From: Moraxella nasibovis
GTDB lineage: Bacteria > Pseudomonadota > Gammaproteobacteria > Pseudomonadales > Moraxellaceae
Assembly (NCBI RefSeq): GCF_029581575.1
Contig: NZ_CP089975.1
Location: 1,364,001 to 1,428,000 of the forward strand
Direction of reading: 5' to 3'
DNA: 64,000 nt
In this document: positions 49,044 to 57,142 of the stretch, one piece after another
How positions within the stretch are numbered: position 1 is the stretch's first letter
How the letters are laid out: every line of letters begins with the position of its first letter
Made by a program: the position numbers and the translations under genes
The notes under the pieces: generated by a model
The model's input: only the letters and a program-made list of their open reading frames with translations
Databases searched by the model: none
Told to the model about the DNA's origin: nothing

Positions 49044-49069
49044 AAAACCCAGCTTTGCCGCTGGGTTTT
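49044..49069 (-). terminator. Intrinsic terminator of ppiD
   Basis: On the minus strand AAAACCCAGC / GCTGGGTTTT with a six-base loop, ending in six T; 20 bases after the ppiD stop. Confidence 0.9.
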
Positions 49070-49088
49070 GTGTTTATCTTTATGAATA

Positions 49089-50927
49089 TCATCTGATCGC
49101 ATCACGATTGACTTTCACGCTTGTGGTGTCTTTTAGATACTGCACATAGTCTGACAGCTGATCTTGACCGATATTATCACGGATCATCGCCGCAGCTTGT
49201 AAGCGCTCAGCCGCTGAGATTTGAGCGGTGGCTTGCGTGCTGACAGGACCGCCGACAATCACGCTCGCCCCATCGTCTGTCTGCACCGCCCAAATGTCGT
49301 GCGCCCCTGATTTATACAAAAACAAGCTTGAACGCTCTTGGGCAGACAGATTTGGGTTTTGGCGAGTGGTGATGCCATAGTTTGTGCTTGGCGTCATGAG
49401 CGTGCGACCTTGATTTGCCTTAGCCTCATTTGCCAGTTTATTGGCATCAGCCAGTGCAAGCTCGCTCGCCTTTTGCTTGGTGAGCTTCGCCTTGATGATC
49501 TCGGTTGCTTCTGCCAAAGTCAGACTTTTAGGCTCTTGATGGTTGGTTGGCTGCACCCACACCGTCTTATCGCCCAGTGTGATGTTGGCGCTCACCGCCT
49601 GATCTTGAATGGTAAAATCATCAAACGCTGCGGCAATCACGGTAGGCTGTGACAGCGCCGTGGCATTGTTTTGCTTTGGATAACTGGCGATCGACTTGGC
49701 GTTCAGCCCTGTCTCGGCGGCAATGTCAGCGATGCCGACGCCATCGGTCGCCATGGTGTTGATCTTAGCAATCAAGTCGTTATAAGCGGCTTGGCGCTGA
49801 TTTTGAGTCGCCATCCGCACCAGCTCATCACGCACGCTGTCAATCGTCACACTGCCTGCTTTCGTCACCTTGAAAATCTGATAACCAAAGCTTGTCTTGA
49901 CCGGACGGCTCACCTCGCCAACCTTCAAACCAGACAGCGCCGAGCTGACCTCTGCTGCATCATTGCCAAACACCGCAGGATTGTACTGACCGATGTGACC
50001 GCCCGATTCACCACTTGGGTCATCAGAATGCGCTTTTGCCAACGCCTCAAAAGACTCGCCCGCATCCAGTCTTGCCTTGATGTCATTTGCCTTACTTTGT
50101 GCATCCGCCCCAGAAAGCAGAATCTGCGACAGCTCACGACCATCTGACAGACCATTTTGCTGCAAATAAGTGTGATACTGCGCCTCAATGTCTGCCTCAG
50201 TCGGCGCTGTGACCTTCACATCATCAGCCGACAGTTCAATATACGCCAAATCCACCGACTCTGGACGCACCAAGGCCTCTTTATTGGCATTATAATAAGC
50301 CTCGATCTCAGCTGCACTCACCGTCACCGCCTGAGCATAATCCTGCCACTTTAAGCGGTGCACCCACACCTCACGAGCTTCTAGCTGCAAATCAAGCAGA
50401 CGGCTCACCTGCGTATTTGGATAGACTGCCGTGCCCAAAATGCCTGCGGTCAGCTGACGAATGTTCAGCTGAGTGCGAAATCGTGCAAACAGCTCGTCTT
50501 TGGTTAAGTTATTTTGCTGCAAAAACATCGCAAAAATGTCATTGGAAAACTGCCCATCTTGATGAAAGCTTTCATCTTGTGCAATCAGGCGGCTGATTTC
50601 CTCATCAGACACCGTCATGCCAAGCAGGTGCGCTTGGTTTTGTAGTAGCGCACGACTCACCAGCGTCTCCACCACCTCATCAACCAAAGCCGCTTCATTG
50701 ATCATACTTGCATCGACTCGTTGCAACAGCTGCGAGCGATAGTTATTAAGCTCAGATTGAAACTCGTTCATGCCAATCGAGCTGTCGCCTGCACGCACCA
50801 GCTCATTTGAGCTCATCGCACCGCCACCGCCAATGCCTTGCACGCCCAAAAACGCCATCGGCACCAAAACCAGACCCATCGTAATTCGACCCGGCCAGCT
50901 TTGCAAAAAATTACGCAATTTTTCCAT
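49089..50927 (-). CDS. ppiD: Periplasmic folding chaperone PpiD
   Basis: 612 residues. An N-terminal membrane helix (ITMGLVLVPMAFLGVQGIGG) anchors it. A SurA-like helical core follows (QFSNDIFAMFLQQNNLTKDE), then one parvulin domain (LSQILLSGADAQSKANDIKA; HSDDPSGESGGHIGQYNP; VKTSFGYQIFKV, ~265-365), and a further C-terminal helical and parvulin-like part. In E. coli PpiD sits at the Sec translocon with YfgM and receives emerging outer-membrane proteins. It is upstream of the HU gene in E. coli too, but here HU lies upstream of ppiD on the same strand. Confidence 0.94.
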   Translation of the reverse strand: MEKLRNFLQSWPGRITMGLVLVPMAFLGVQGIGGGGAMSSNELVRAGDSSIGMNEFQSELNNYRSQLLQRVDASMINEAALVDEVVETLVSRALLQNQAHLLGMTVSDEEISRLIAQDESFHQDGQFSNDIFAMFLQQNNLTKDELFARFRTQLNIRQLTAGILGTAVYPNTQVSRLLDLQLEAREVWVHRLKWQDYAQAVTVSAAEIEAYYNANKEALVRPESVDLAYIELSADDVKVTAPTEADIEAQYHTYLQQNGLSDGRELSQILLSGADAQSKANDIKARLDAGESFEALAKAHSDDPSGESGGHIGQYNPAVFGNDAAEVSSALSGLKVGEVSRPVKTSFGYQIFKVTKAGSVTIDSVRDELVRMATQNQRQAAYNDLIAKINTMATDGVGIADIAAETGLNAKSIASYPKQNNATALSQPTVIAAAFDDFTIQDQAVSANITLGDKTVWVQPTNHQEPKSLTLAEATEIIKAKLTKQKASELALADANKLANEAKANQGRTLMTPSTNYGITTRQNPNLSAQERSSLFLYKSGAHDIWAVQTDDGASVIVGGPVSTQATAQISAAERLQAAAMIRDNIGQDQLSDYVQYLKDTTSVKVNRDAIR

Positions 50928-51063
50928 AACAAGTCACTTTTAAAAAGTCGATAAAATAAACCTTACTATAATACGCTAAATCAACCAAATACTCAAAATT
51001 TTTTGTAAATTTTTTACAAATATGCTCAGCATGCAAAGCCGAATCATGCCGCCCACAAGGCAT

Positions 51064-51095
51064 AAAAAAACATCTCTTTGGTTAAGAGATGTTTT
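51064..51095 (-). terminator. Intrinsic terminator of the HU gene
   Basis: On the minus strand AACATCTCTT / AAGAGATGTT with a short loop, ending in seven T; it separates hupB from ppiD. Confidence 0.92.
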
Positions 51096-51125
51096 ATGTT
51101 GATCATCTGACTGCTTAGGGCAAGA

Positions 51126-51398
51126 TCAGTTGACAGCGTCTTTTAGACCCTTACCTGCTTTAAAGCCTGGTACTTTGCTGGCTGCGATTTCTAGTGGCTC
51201 GCCAGTTTTTGGGTTGCGACCAGTGCGAGCAGCGCGCTCTTTGACGCTAAAAGTACCAAAACCAACCAATACCACATCATCGCCACGCACCAAAGCGCCT
51301 TGAACGCTTGAAGTGAATGCATTTAGTGCTTTGGTGGCTTGGTCTTTGGTTAGACCTGCTTCGTTAGCAATCGCATCAATCAATTCTGACTTATTCAT
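51126..51398 (-). CDS. hupB: Nucleoid protein HU (beta-type)
   Basis: 90 residues, full HU length. It starts [20 protein letters not shown] and has the DNA-binding arm signature [20 protein letters not shown], with the intercalating Pro in RNPKTGE. HU bends and packages DNA as a dimer. The ATG follows GTGAGGAA. It precedes ppiD on the same strand, as in E. coli, and has its own promoter and terminator. Confidence 0.97.
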   Translation of the reverse strand: MNKSELIDAIANEAGLTKDQATKALNAFTSSVQGALVRGDDVVLVGFGTFSVKERAARTGRNPKTGEPLEIAASKVPGFKAGKGLKDAVN

Positions 51399-51468
51399 AA
51401 TGAATTCCTCACCGTTGAGTTAAAATTAAAATGATCGATGAGCACAACAGCGCCCGTCGTTAGTGTGC

Positions 51469-51497
51469 ATTGTATGATTATCATTAGTCATTTACAA
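51469..51497 (-). promoter_or_regulatory. Probable HU promoter with a Fur-box-like core in the spacer
   Basis: On the minus strand TTGTAA (51492-51497), a 17-base spacer and TACAAT (51469-51474) lie about 70 bases before the hupB ATG. The spacer contains AATGATAATCAT, which matches the centre of a Fur box, although the outer bases do not. A second, less likely reading is simple AT-rich spacer. Confidence 0.55.
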
Positions 51498-51748
51498 GGG
51501 GATGAGCGCAAAAATCTTGTAAAATTTACAAAAAAGTAGCAAAAATCTTGTAAACTTCCTAAAATCATCCGCATTTTATAGGCAGTGTGCGCACTTTCCT
51601 TATTCGTCACCACAAACACAATGCCACATTTATAGCAAGACTTGTGATAATATGCAAGTAAATTTATAAGATTTTATGTAATTTACGGTAATTTGCGCAA
51701 AAAATCGTAGCTTTTTGCAAAAATCTGTAAATTTTTCGCACAGTCGTT

Positions 51749-51776
51749 TTGAATTTTTATGGTTTTAGGATACAAT
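51749..51776 (+). promoter_or_regulatory. Probable promoter of the SCP2-protein gene
   Basis: TTGAAT (51749-51754), a 16-base spacer and TACAAT (51771-51776), 55 bases before the ATG. Confidence 0.65.
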
Positions 51777-51830
51777 CAGTGCTTATGACAATTTTTAGAC
51801 TTTTAGATTTAAAACATTTAGGACATTTTC

Positions 51831-52541
51831 ATGGCAGATAACCAAATTTTTAATCACCCCACTCAGCCGCAAGCCCAGCCACAAGAAAGCGACAGTGGAC
51901 GACCAAACGGCGTGATCTCCCAAAGCGTGCTTAGCGTTGTGTTGGTCTTCTTAGAGTCTGCCATCACGCTCATGCTCAGATTCAACCCAAAGCTGCGCCA
52001 GCTTGCTTATCCTTTGGTGCAAGACGGCGTGGTGGTGAGCATCCGCACTTATCTGCCGCATGTGCAAGTATTTGCCACCTTCAATGAACATGGCGTACTG
52101 CTAGACACACAGCTGCCTGCGCACAAACAAAGCGCCGACATCATGATCAATGCTTATAGCTTTGAGCTGGCTGGCGTTTTGAGCAACCACAGCATCGATG
52201 CCGTCGAAAAGCTGCAAATTCGTGGTGATGTCGTGCCAGTCGCTCAGCTTAAAGACTTTTTGGTGCAGCTTGGTATCGGCGGCGTGATTGATCAGCTGAT
52301 TCGCAAAGTCAAAAAGAATCCTGACAGCAAGCCCACCCCAGAACAAAAGGCTGAAAAAATCAGCGAACTGAAAGCCAAGCTGTCCGAGCAGTCAGCGCAG
52401 ATTGAGTCACTGGCTACGCAAAACGCTCGCCTAAATACTCAGCTTGCCGAAGCCAAAACCAAGCAAAAAAGCACTTTCACAGGCTTTATCATTGCCGCCT
52501 TGGTGGCGATCGCTGCCATCGTTTCGCACTTTTTTGTATGA
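51831..52541 (+). CDS. UbiJ-like SCP2-domain protein with a C-terminal membrane anchor
   Basis: 236 residues. Residues ~30-150 read like an SCP2 lipid-binding domain of the UbiJ type (VVVSIRTYLPHVQVFATFNE...SADIMINAYSFELAGVLSN...IRGDVVPVAQLKDFLVQLG). Residues ~165-215 are a lysine/glutamate/glutamine-rich coiled coil (AEKISELKAKLSEQSAQIES), and the last ~18 form one membrane helix (TGFIIAALVAIAAIVSHFFV). UbiJ helps ubiquinone synthesis by holding the lipid intermediates. No ubiE or ubiB is adjacent, so the role is inferred from the domain. The membrane tail is unusual for UbiJ. Confidence 0.62.
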   Translation: MADNQIFNHPTQPQAQPQESDSGRPNGVISQSVLSVVLVFLESAITLMLRFNPKLRQLAYPLVQDGVVVSIRTYLPHVQVFATFNEHGVLLDTQLPAHKQSADIMINAYSFELAGVLSNHSIDAVEKLQIRGDVVPVAQLKDFLVQLGIGGVIDQLIRKVKKNPDSKPTPEQKAEKISELKAKLSEQSAQIESLATQNARLNTQLAEAKTKQKSTFTGFIIAALVAIAAIVSHFFV

Positions 52542-52671
52542 GCTTGTGCAAATTGTACGAATTTTTGCTATAAGCTTTGGCATGAAAGACTTTTGGCTGA
52601 TAAGCTTTGACAAGCCGTCCAACCAAGCCAAGCCAGCCAAACACAATATATAAGTGATATGAGCGCCCAGC

Positions 52672-52694
52672 CTTTTAGGTTTTGGGCGTTTATT
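52672..52694 (+). terminator. Weak terminator-like hairpin after the SCP2-protein gene
   Basis: A CGCCCA / TGGGCG stem with a ten-base loop, followed by TTTATTTT. Confidence 0.5.
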
Positions 52695-52861
52695 TTACCC
52701 CACGCCCAAAATTCACCAAAAATCACCACTCCAAAATCATCACAGAAGCCATCATCATTTTTATTAAGTACTTTATTTACCTCTACTTAACTTATTGCTT
52801 ATCGCCATTGATTTTATCAATCTGATGATTTGATAAAAAATACAGCCGACACACTCAAAAT

Positions 52862-52894
52862 AATCTTGACCTATTTACTAGGAATTATTATAAT
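52862..52894 (+). promoter_or_regulatory. isc operon promoter with an IscR type-1-like site
   Basis: TTGACC (52866-52871), a 17-base spacer and TATAAT (52889-52894) form a near-consensus promoter 103 bases before iscR. AATCTTGACCTATTTACTAG followed by GAATT overlaps the -35 and spacer and follows the arrangement of the IscR [2Fe-2S]-dependent site (cTTGACynnwTTACTcGGnTAT). This fits negative autoregulation of the operon when clusters are plentiful. Confidence 0.7.
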
Positions 52895-52996
52895 ACACGC
52901 AGATTTTGACCACCGATGCTGGCTTTGAGTGTGAATGCTTTATGAATGATGTCCACTCATCACAACAGCTAGGCAAACATTTTTTGGGTATTTAGT

Positions 52997-53509
52997 ATGC
53001 GCTTAACCACTCGTGGTAGATATGCTGTGACTGCCCTGCTTGACTTGGCAGTGCAAGAAAACCGCCATCAAGGTGCGGTCTCGCTGTCAGACATCGCAAA
53101 ACGCCAATCCATCTCCATTTCCTATCTTGAACAGCTGTTTTCTAAGCTCCGCAAAAAAGGCTTGGTCAATAGCACTCGTGGTGCGTCTGGCGGTTATCAT
53201 CTTGCTAAGCCACTAGATGAGATTGACATCATGAGCATCATCACCGCCGTTGATGAAAGCGTCAATGCCATGCAATGCGGCGGCAAAGGCGACTGTCAGG
53301 ACGGCTCGATGTGTCTTACTCATGATTTGTGGTTCAATTTATCAGCACACATCGAAGCATATTTGAGCAATGTCACGCTAGATCAACTGCTCAATTCAAA
53401 AAACACACAACTCATCGCCGACCGCCAAGAGCATAAAGCCCACAGCGACAAAAGCGATAAAAAAGATCACATCAACACCATCAACTTATTTGGGGTAAAT
53501 CCAGCATGA
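52997..53509 (+). CDS. iscR: Iron-sulfur cluster regulator IscR
   Basis: 170 residues of the Rrf2 family. The winged helix covers [20 protein letters not shown] and [20 protein letters not shown]. The cluster ligands are three Cys and a His in [19 protein letters not shown]. It represses isc when it carries a 2Fe-2S cluster and acts on other genes in the apo form. It starts the isc operon; its stop overlaps the iscS ATG (ATGA), so the two are translationally coupled. Confidence 0.96.
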   Translation: MRLTTRGRYAVTALLDLAVQENRHQGAVSLSDIAKRQSISISYLEQLFSKLRKKGLVNSTRGASGGYHLAKPLDEIDIMSIITAVDESVNAMQCGGKGDCQDGSMCLTHDLWFNLSAHIEAYLSNVTLDQLLNSKNTQLIADRQEHKAHSDKSDKKDHINTINLFGVNPA

Positions 53510-54729
53510 GCCAGAATTCCTTAATTTACTTAGATTACGCTGCCACCACGCCGATTGCAGAAGAAGTCGCTGACAAAATGGTCAAATACATGACCTTTGA
53601 CGGCATTTTTGGCAACCCTGCATCTCGCAGTCACGGCTTTGGCTGGCAAGCAGAAGAGGCGGTTGAAAACGCTCGCCTACAAATCGCTGAAACAGTCGGT
53701 GCTGACCCGCGCGAAATCGTTTTTACCAGTGGTGCAACCGAATCAGACAACCTTGCCCTAAAAGGTGTGGCACATTTTTACCACGAAAAAGGCAAACACA
53801 TCATCACATCCAAGATTGAACACAAAGCCATTCTTGACACTTGCCGTCAATTAGAAGAAGAAGGCTTTGAAATCACCTACCTAACCCCACAAGAAGGTAC
53901 AGGCATCATCACACCTGAACAAGTGGCAGAAGCGATTCGCCCTGACACCATTTTGGTAAGCCTTATGGCAGTAAACAACGAGCTTGGCACAGTCACCGAC
54001 ATCGCCAAAATCGGCGAGATTACTCGTGAAAAAGGCGTGCTATTCCATGTCGATGGCGCTCAAGCAGTCGGCAAAATCAAAATCAACCTTGGTGAGCTGA
54101 AAGTTGATTTGATGAGTTTTTCTGGACACAAAATCTACGGTCCAAAGGGTATTGGTGCGTTGTATGTAGGTCGTAAGCCTCGTGTGCGTATCAAAGCCGA
54201 ACAGCACGGTGGCGGTCATGAGCGTGGTATGCGTTCTGGTACTTTGGCGACACACCAAATCGTTGGCATGGGCGAAGCGTTCGCTTTGTCTGCCAAGCGT
54301 TTTGACGAAGACCACACCCACATCAAGGCACTTCGTGATAAGCTATGGAATGGCTTGCAAGGCATTGAAGAGATTTATCTAAACGGCAGTTTTGAGCATG
54401 GCATTCCAAACATCTTAAATGTCAGCTTTAACTTCATTGAAGGCGAATCTTTGATGATGTCGCTTAAAGATTTGGCGGTATCAAGCGGTTCGGCTTGTAC
54501 TTCTGCCACGCTTGAGCCATCGTATGTACTGCGTGCCATCGGTCGCCCTGATGAGCTGGCTCACTCATCAATCCGCTTTAGCTTTGGTCGCTACACCACC
54601 GAAGCCGACATCGATCGTGTGCTTGCCCAAATCACTGATGCAGTCAATAAACTGCGTGAATTGTCGCCACTTTGGGACATGTTCAAAGAAGGCGTGGATT
54701 TTAGTAAGGTTGAATGGCAAGAGCACTAA
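53506..54729 (+). CDS. iscS: Cysteine desulfurase IscS
   Basis: 407 residues, fold type I PLP enzyme. The PLP lysine is in [18 protein letters not shown], and the persulfide Cys is in [20 protein letters not shown], on the mobile loop. The C-terminal [18 protein letters not shown] is the IscU-docking tail. It supplies sulfur for Fe-S clusters and for ThiI. It overlaps iscR by four bases. Confidence 0.97.
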   Translation: MSQNSLIYLDYAATTPIAEEVADKMVKYMTFDGIFGNPASRSHGFGWQAEEAVENARLQIAETVGADPREIVFTSGATESDNLALKGVAHFYHEKGKHIITSKIEHKAILDTCRQLEEEGFEITYLTPQEGTGIITPEQVAEAIRPDTILVSLMAVNNELGTVTDIAKIGEITREKGVLFHVDGAQAVGKIKINLGELKVDLMSFSGHKIYGPKGIGALYVGRKPRVRIKAEQHGGGHERGMRSGTLATHQIVGMGEAFALSAKRFDEDHTHIKALRDKLWNGLQGIEEIYLNGSFEHGIPNILNVSFNFIEGESLMMSLKDLAVSSGSACTSATLEPSYVLRAIGRPDELAHSSIRFSFGRYTTEADIDRVLAQITDAVNKLRELSPLWDMFKEGVDFSKVEWQEH

Positions 54730-54742
54730 TTTTGCCAACTTA

Positions 54743-54826
54743 TTAAAAATATCAACAAGTTAAAAATATCAACAAGATAGGTAATCGGCTTGATGAGTGA
54801 TTGGCAATCTGACCCGCCATCAAGCC
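54743..54826 (+). other. Tandem repeat and stem-loop in the iscS-iscU spacer
   Basis: TTAAAAATATCAACAAG occurs twice in direct succession (54743-54776), starting 13 bases after the iscS stop. Then GGCTTGATG (54787-54795) pairs with CATCAAGCC (54818-54826), extended by GGTA/TACC across a 3-base bulge. No T-run follows, so this is more likely a processing or stability element than a full terminator. The iscU ribosome site (AAGGA) lies just beyond. Confidence 0.7.
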
Positions 54827-54848
54827 TACCCAAATAAGGAAAATCATC

Positions 54849-55235
54849 ATGGCATATTCAGACCAAGTCATTGACCATTACGAAAACCCCCGCAATGTGG
54901 GCAACCTAGACAAAAACGCCAAAAATGTCGGCACAGGCATGGTGGGTGCCCCTGCGTGTGGCGATGTGATGCGTCTACAAATCCAAGTGGGCGATGACGG
55001 TATCATTACAGATGCCAAATTCAAAACCTACGGCTGTGGCTCTGCGATTGCGTCAAGCTCTCTGGTTACCGAATGGCTCAAAGGCAAAACCTTAGACCAA
55101 GCCGCCGCCATCAAAAACAAAGACATCGCCGAAGAGCTGGCTTTGCCACCCGTAAAAGTGCATTGCTCGGTACTTGCCGAAGATGCCATCAAAGCGGCGA
55201 TTGAAGATTATCAATCAAAAGCATCGGTTGCTTAA
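54849..55235 (+). CDS. iscU: Iron-sulfur cluster scaffold IscU
   Basis: 128 residues. The three cluster-binding Cys are in GAPACGDVMRL, TYGCGSAIASSS and VKVHCSVLAEDA, with the conserved Asp in the first. LPPVK, the HscA recognition motif, is in LALPPVKVHC. Clusters are built on IscU from IscS sulfur and handed on with HscA/HscB. It follows iscS at 119 bases. Confidence 0.97.
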   Translation: MAYSDQVIDHYENPRNVGNLDKNAKNVGTGMVGAPACGDVMRLQIQVGDDGIITDAKFKTYGCGSAIASSSLVTEWLKGKTLDQAAAIKNKDIAEELALPPVKVHCSVLAEDAIKAAIEDYQSKASVA

Positions 55236-55245
55236 TCACTGGCTC

Positions 55246-55319
55246 TTAAAGCACCATGAATCAGGCTTGTAGAGGCGAATAATGATGCGCCCAAATAAAG
55301 CCTGACTTCATGGCTTTAA
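55246..55319 (+). other. Large stem-loop in the iscU-iscA spacer
   Basis: The left arm TTAAAG-CA-CCATGAA-TCAGGCTT (55246-55268) pairs with AAGCCTGA-C-TTCATGG-CTTTAA (55298-55319): 21 base pairs with only a 2-base and a 1-base bulge, and a 29-base loop. It fills most of the spacer and ends 21 bases before the iscA ribosome site. No T-run follows. Confidence 0.75.
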
Positions 55320-55349
55320 AATCAGACAAATAAACACATAGGAGAAGTT

Positions 55350-55670
55350 ATGATTACCCTGACCGAACGAGCCACCCAGCATGTCAAAGATTTCCTGGAA
55401 AATCGTGGAGGCGGCGTAGGGATTCGTGTGGGCGTACGAACGGCAGGATGCTCAGGACTTGCCTATGTGCTAGAATTTGTTGATGAGCCAAATGACACGG
55501 ACGAGCGTTTTGACAATGATGGCGTGAGCGTGTTTGTTGATCCAAAAAGCCTAGTATATCTGAACGGTCTGCAAATGGACTATGTGACCGAAGGGCTAAA
55601 CTCTGGCTTTAAATTCACCAACCCCAACCAAACAGGCGAATGTGGTTGTGGCGAATCATTTACAGTATGA
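55350..55670 (+). CDS. iscA: Iron-sulfur cluster carrier IscA
   Basis: 106 residues of the A-type carrier family. The three Cys are in [15 protein letters not shown] and [10 protein letters not shown] at the C-terminus. It carries clusters, mainly 4Fe-4S, to target proteins. The ATG follows AGGAGAA. It lies 114 bases after iscU, separated by the large stem-loop. Confidence 0.96.
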   Translation: MITLTERATQHVKDFLENRGGGVGIRVGVRTAGCSGLAYVLEFVDEPNDTDERFDNDGVSVFVDPKSLVYLNGLQMDYVTEGLNSGFKFTNPNQTGECGCGESFTV

Positions 55671-55712
55671 TTTGGGATTTGCGCAAATCTTTAAGGTTTA
55701 GGGCTTGATTTG

Positions 55713-56240
55713 ATGAATAATTTTTTTGAATTGTTTGGCTTGCCAGTGGCGTTTGAAATTGATGAAAAATCACTCAAAGAGCGGTTTTTGCAATTACAAA
55801 AACAGCACCACCCAGACCACGCAGACGACCAAGCCAAAGCCGAGCAAAACACCGCCTTGATTAACCACGCCTTTGATGTGCTTAGTCATCACGACAGCCG
55901 TGCCGTGTATTTGCTTGAGCTTGCCAATATTGATTTTAATTCAGACCAATCCATTTCTGATGAATCATTTTTAATGCAAATGATGACGCACCGCATGGAT
56001 TTAGAAGACGCAACTTTTGAAGAAAATACCGCTCAAATCAAAACCATTGGCGAGCAAGTGAGTGAACTTTTGGCACGCACTGCTGATGAATTTAATGCCC
56101 TGCATCAACAGCAATCATGGCAAGCCGCCAAAACGCACGCTCAAAAGCTGAAATTTTTAAACAATTTGCATAAAGATTGCGTGCAAGCACTCAGCCGAGC
56201 CATACCCAGCAATAACGATGATGACGAGCTGTATGTTTGA
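55713..56240 (+). CDS. hscB: Co-chaperone HscB
   Basis: 175 residues from the ATG at 55713; the TTG one codon before is not needed. The N-terminal J domain is NFFELFGLPVAFEIDEKSLK with the HPD motif in QLQKQHHPDHADD, and the C-terminal helical domain binds IscU (SDESFLMQMMTHRMDLEDA). It brings IscU to HscA and stimulates its ATPase. hscA does not follow directly here: an FMN reductase gene lies between. Confidence 0.95.
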   Translation: MNNFFELFGLPVAFEIDEKSLKERFLQLQKQHHPDHADDQAKAEQNTALINHAFDVLSHHDSRAVYLLELANIDFNSDQSISDESFLMQMMTHRMDLEDATFEENTAQIKTIGEQVSELLARTADEFNALHQQQSWQAAKTHAQKLKFLNNLHKDCVQALSRAIPSNNDDDELYV

Positions 56241-56313
56241 CAGCCCTCAATACCAAACTGACAAATTTCACTGTTTTATTTAAAATTTATTTAAAAAATC
56301 CAAGGTAAGCTTC

Positions 56314-56859
56314 ATGACCAAACAAGTTGCCGTACTCATCGGCTCAGCCAGCCAAACTTCCATCAATCACTCAACCATCAAGCATTTGCAAAAAATCGCA
56401 CCAGCGTCACTACAACTTAACATTTTTGAGATTGGCGATTTGCCTTTGTACGATCGTGATTTAGACGACCAAGACATCGCTGCCTACACTCGTGTGCGTG
56501 CGGCGGTCAAAGACGCCGATGCCGTCATTTGGGCAACCCCGGAACACAACGGCAGCTACTCTGCCATGCTCAAAAACGCCATTGATGTCGTGTCTCGTCC
56601 AGCAGGTCAAAGCCTATGGATTGGCAAACCTTTGGGGCTTGTCAGTGCCAATGCCAGTGGCAGCAATCGCACGGTCGATGCCCTGCGTGTGATTGCCAGT
56701 AGCTCACACATCAATATGCCCGTCTGCCCGTATGCTGGCGTGATTGGCGGCATCTTTGCAGGGGCGTTTGATGACAATGGCGAGCTTGTCAGCGAACAAG
56801 CCAAAAAGACCCTACAAGGCTTTATGAATGCCTTTGAGACTTTTATTGCCAAGTTTTGA
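56314..56859 (+). CDS. NAD(P)H-dependent FMN reductase (ChrR/YieF-like)
   Basis: 181 residues with a flavodoxin-like fold. The FMN phosphate loop is near LIGSASQTSINHSTIKH, and the family signature is WATPEHNGSYSAMLKNAIDV. This family reduces quinones, chromate or azo compounds with two electrons through FMN. It stands between hscB and hscA, where no gene occurs in standard isc operons, with 73 bases before it and 283 after. It could give electrons or protect clusters from oxidants, but the position may also be a chance insertion. Confidence 0.88.
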   Translation: MTKQVAVLIGSASQTSINHSTIKHLQKIAPASLQLNIFEIGDLPLYDRDLDDQDIAAYTRVRAAVKDADAVIWATPEHNGSYSAMLKNAIDVVSRPAGQSLWIGKPLGLVSANASGSNRTVDALRVIASSSHINMPVCPYAGVIGGIFAGAFDDNGELVSEQAKKTLQGFMNAFETFIAKF

Positions 56860-57142
56860 TGACCTTTGAAAATCATCTTGCTGATTGGCACAAACACACA
56901 TTGACGGCAAATTGCCTTTGAGCAAATTTTGACGGTTTGTGCCAGTTTTTAGCAAAATTTTTAAAACTTTTAAAAACATTTTTAAGCGATGTTTTAAGCA
57001 ATGCTTAGTAAATATTTTAAGCCAAAAAATCTTGCACTCAAATTTTAATACAAACAAAAAAGCATCGCCAAAATTTTAACTTCACGACAAACTGTGTTAA
57101 AATTTCAGCCAACTTTTTCATATTAATTTAAAAAATACCGCC

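Larger units (their letters stand above)
48767..49088. other. Intergenic region between lldD and ppiD
   Basis: A 322-base convergent spacer that carries the terminators of both neighbours. Nothing else was supported; a 79-codon frame in it is not convincing. Confidence 0.6.
51399..51830. other. Divergent spacer between hupB and the SCP2-protein gene
   Basis: 432 bases. It holds promoters for both genes (listed separately) and three copies of a motif GCAAAAATCTTGTAAA (51508-51523, 51539-51554, and a one-base-shorter 51717-51731). The first two are 31 bases apart, about three helical turns. Nothing coding was seen. Confidence 0.55.
52542..52996. other. Intergenic region upstream of iscR
   Basis: 455 bases holding the hairpin above and the isc promoter with its IscR-like site. 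No gene was seen. Confidence 0.6.

Noticed and set aside
48910-49149. 79-codon plus-strand frame between lldD and ppiD
   Set aside because: It runs through the ppiD terminator and into ppiD, with no homology or start signal.
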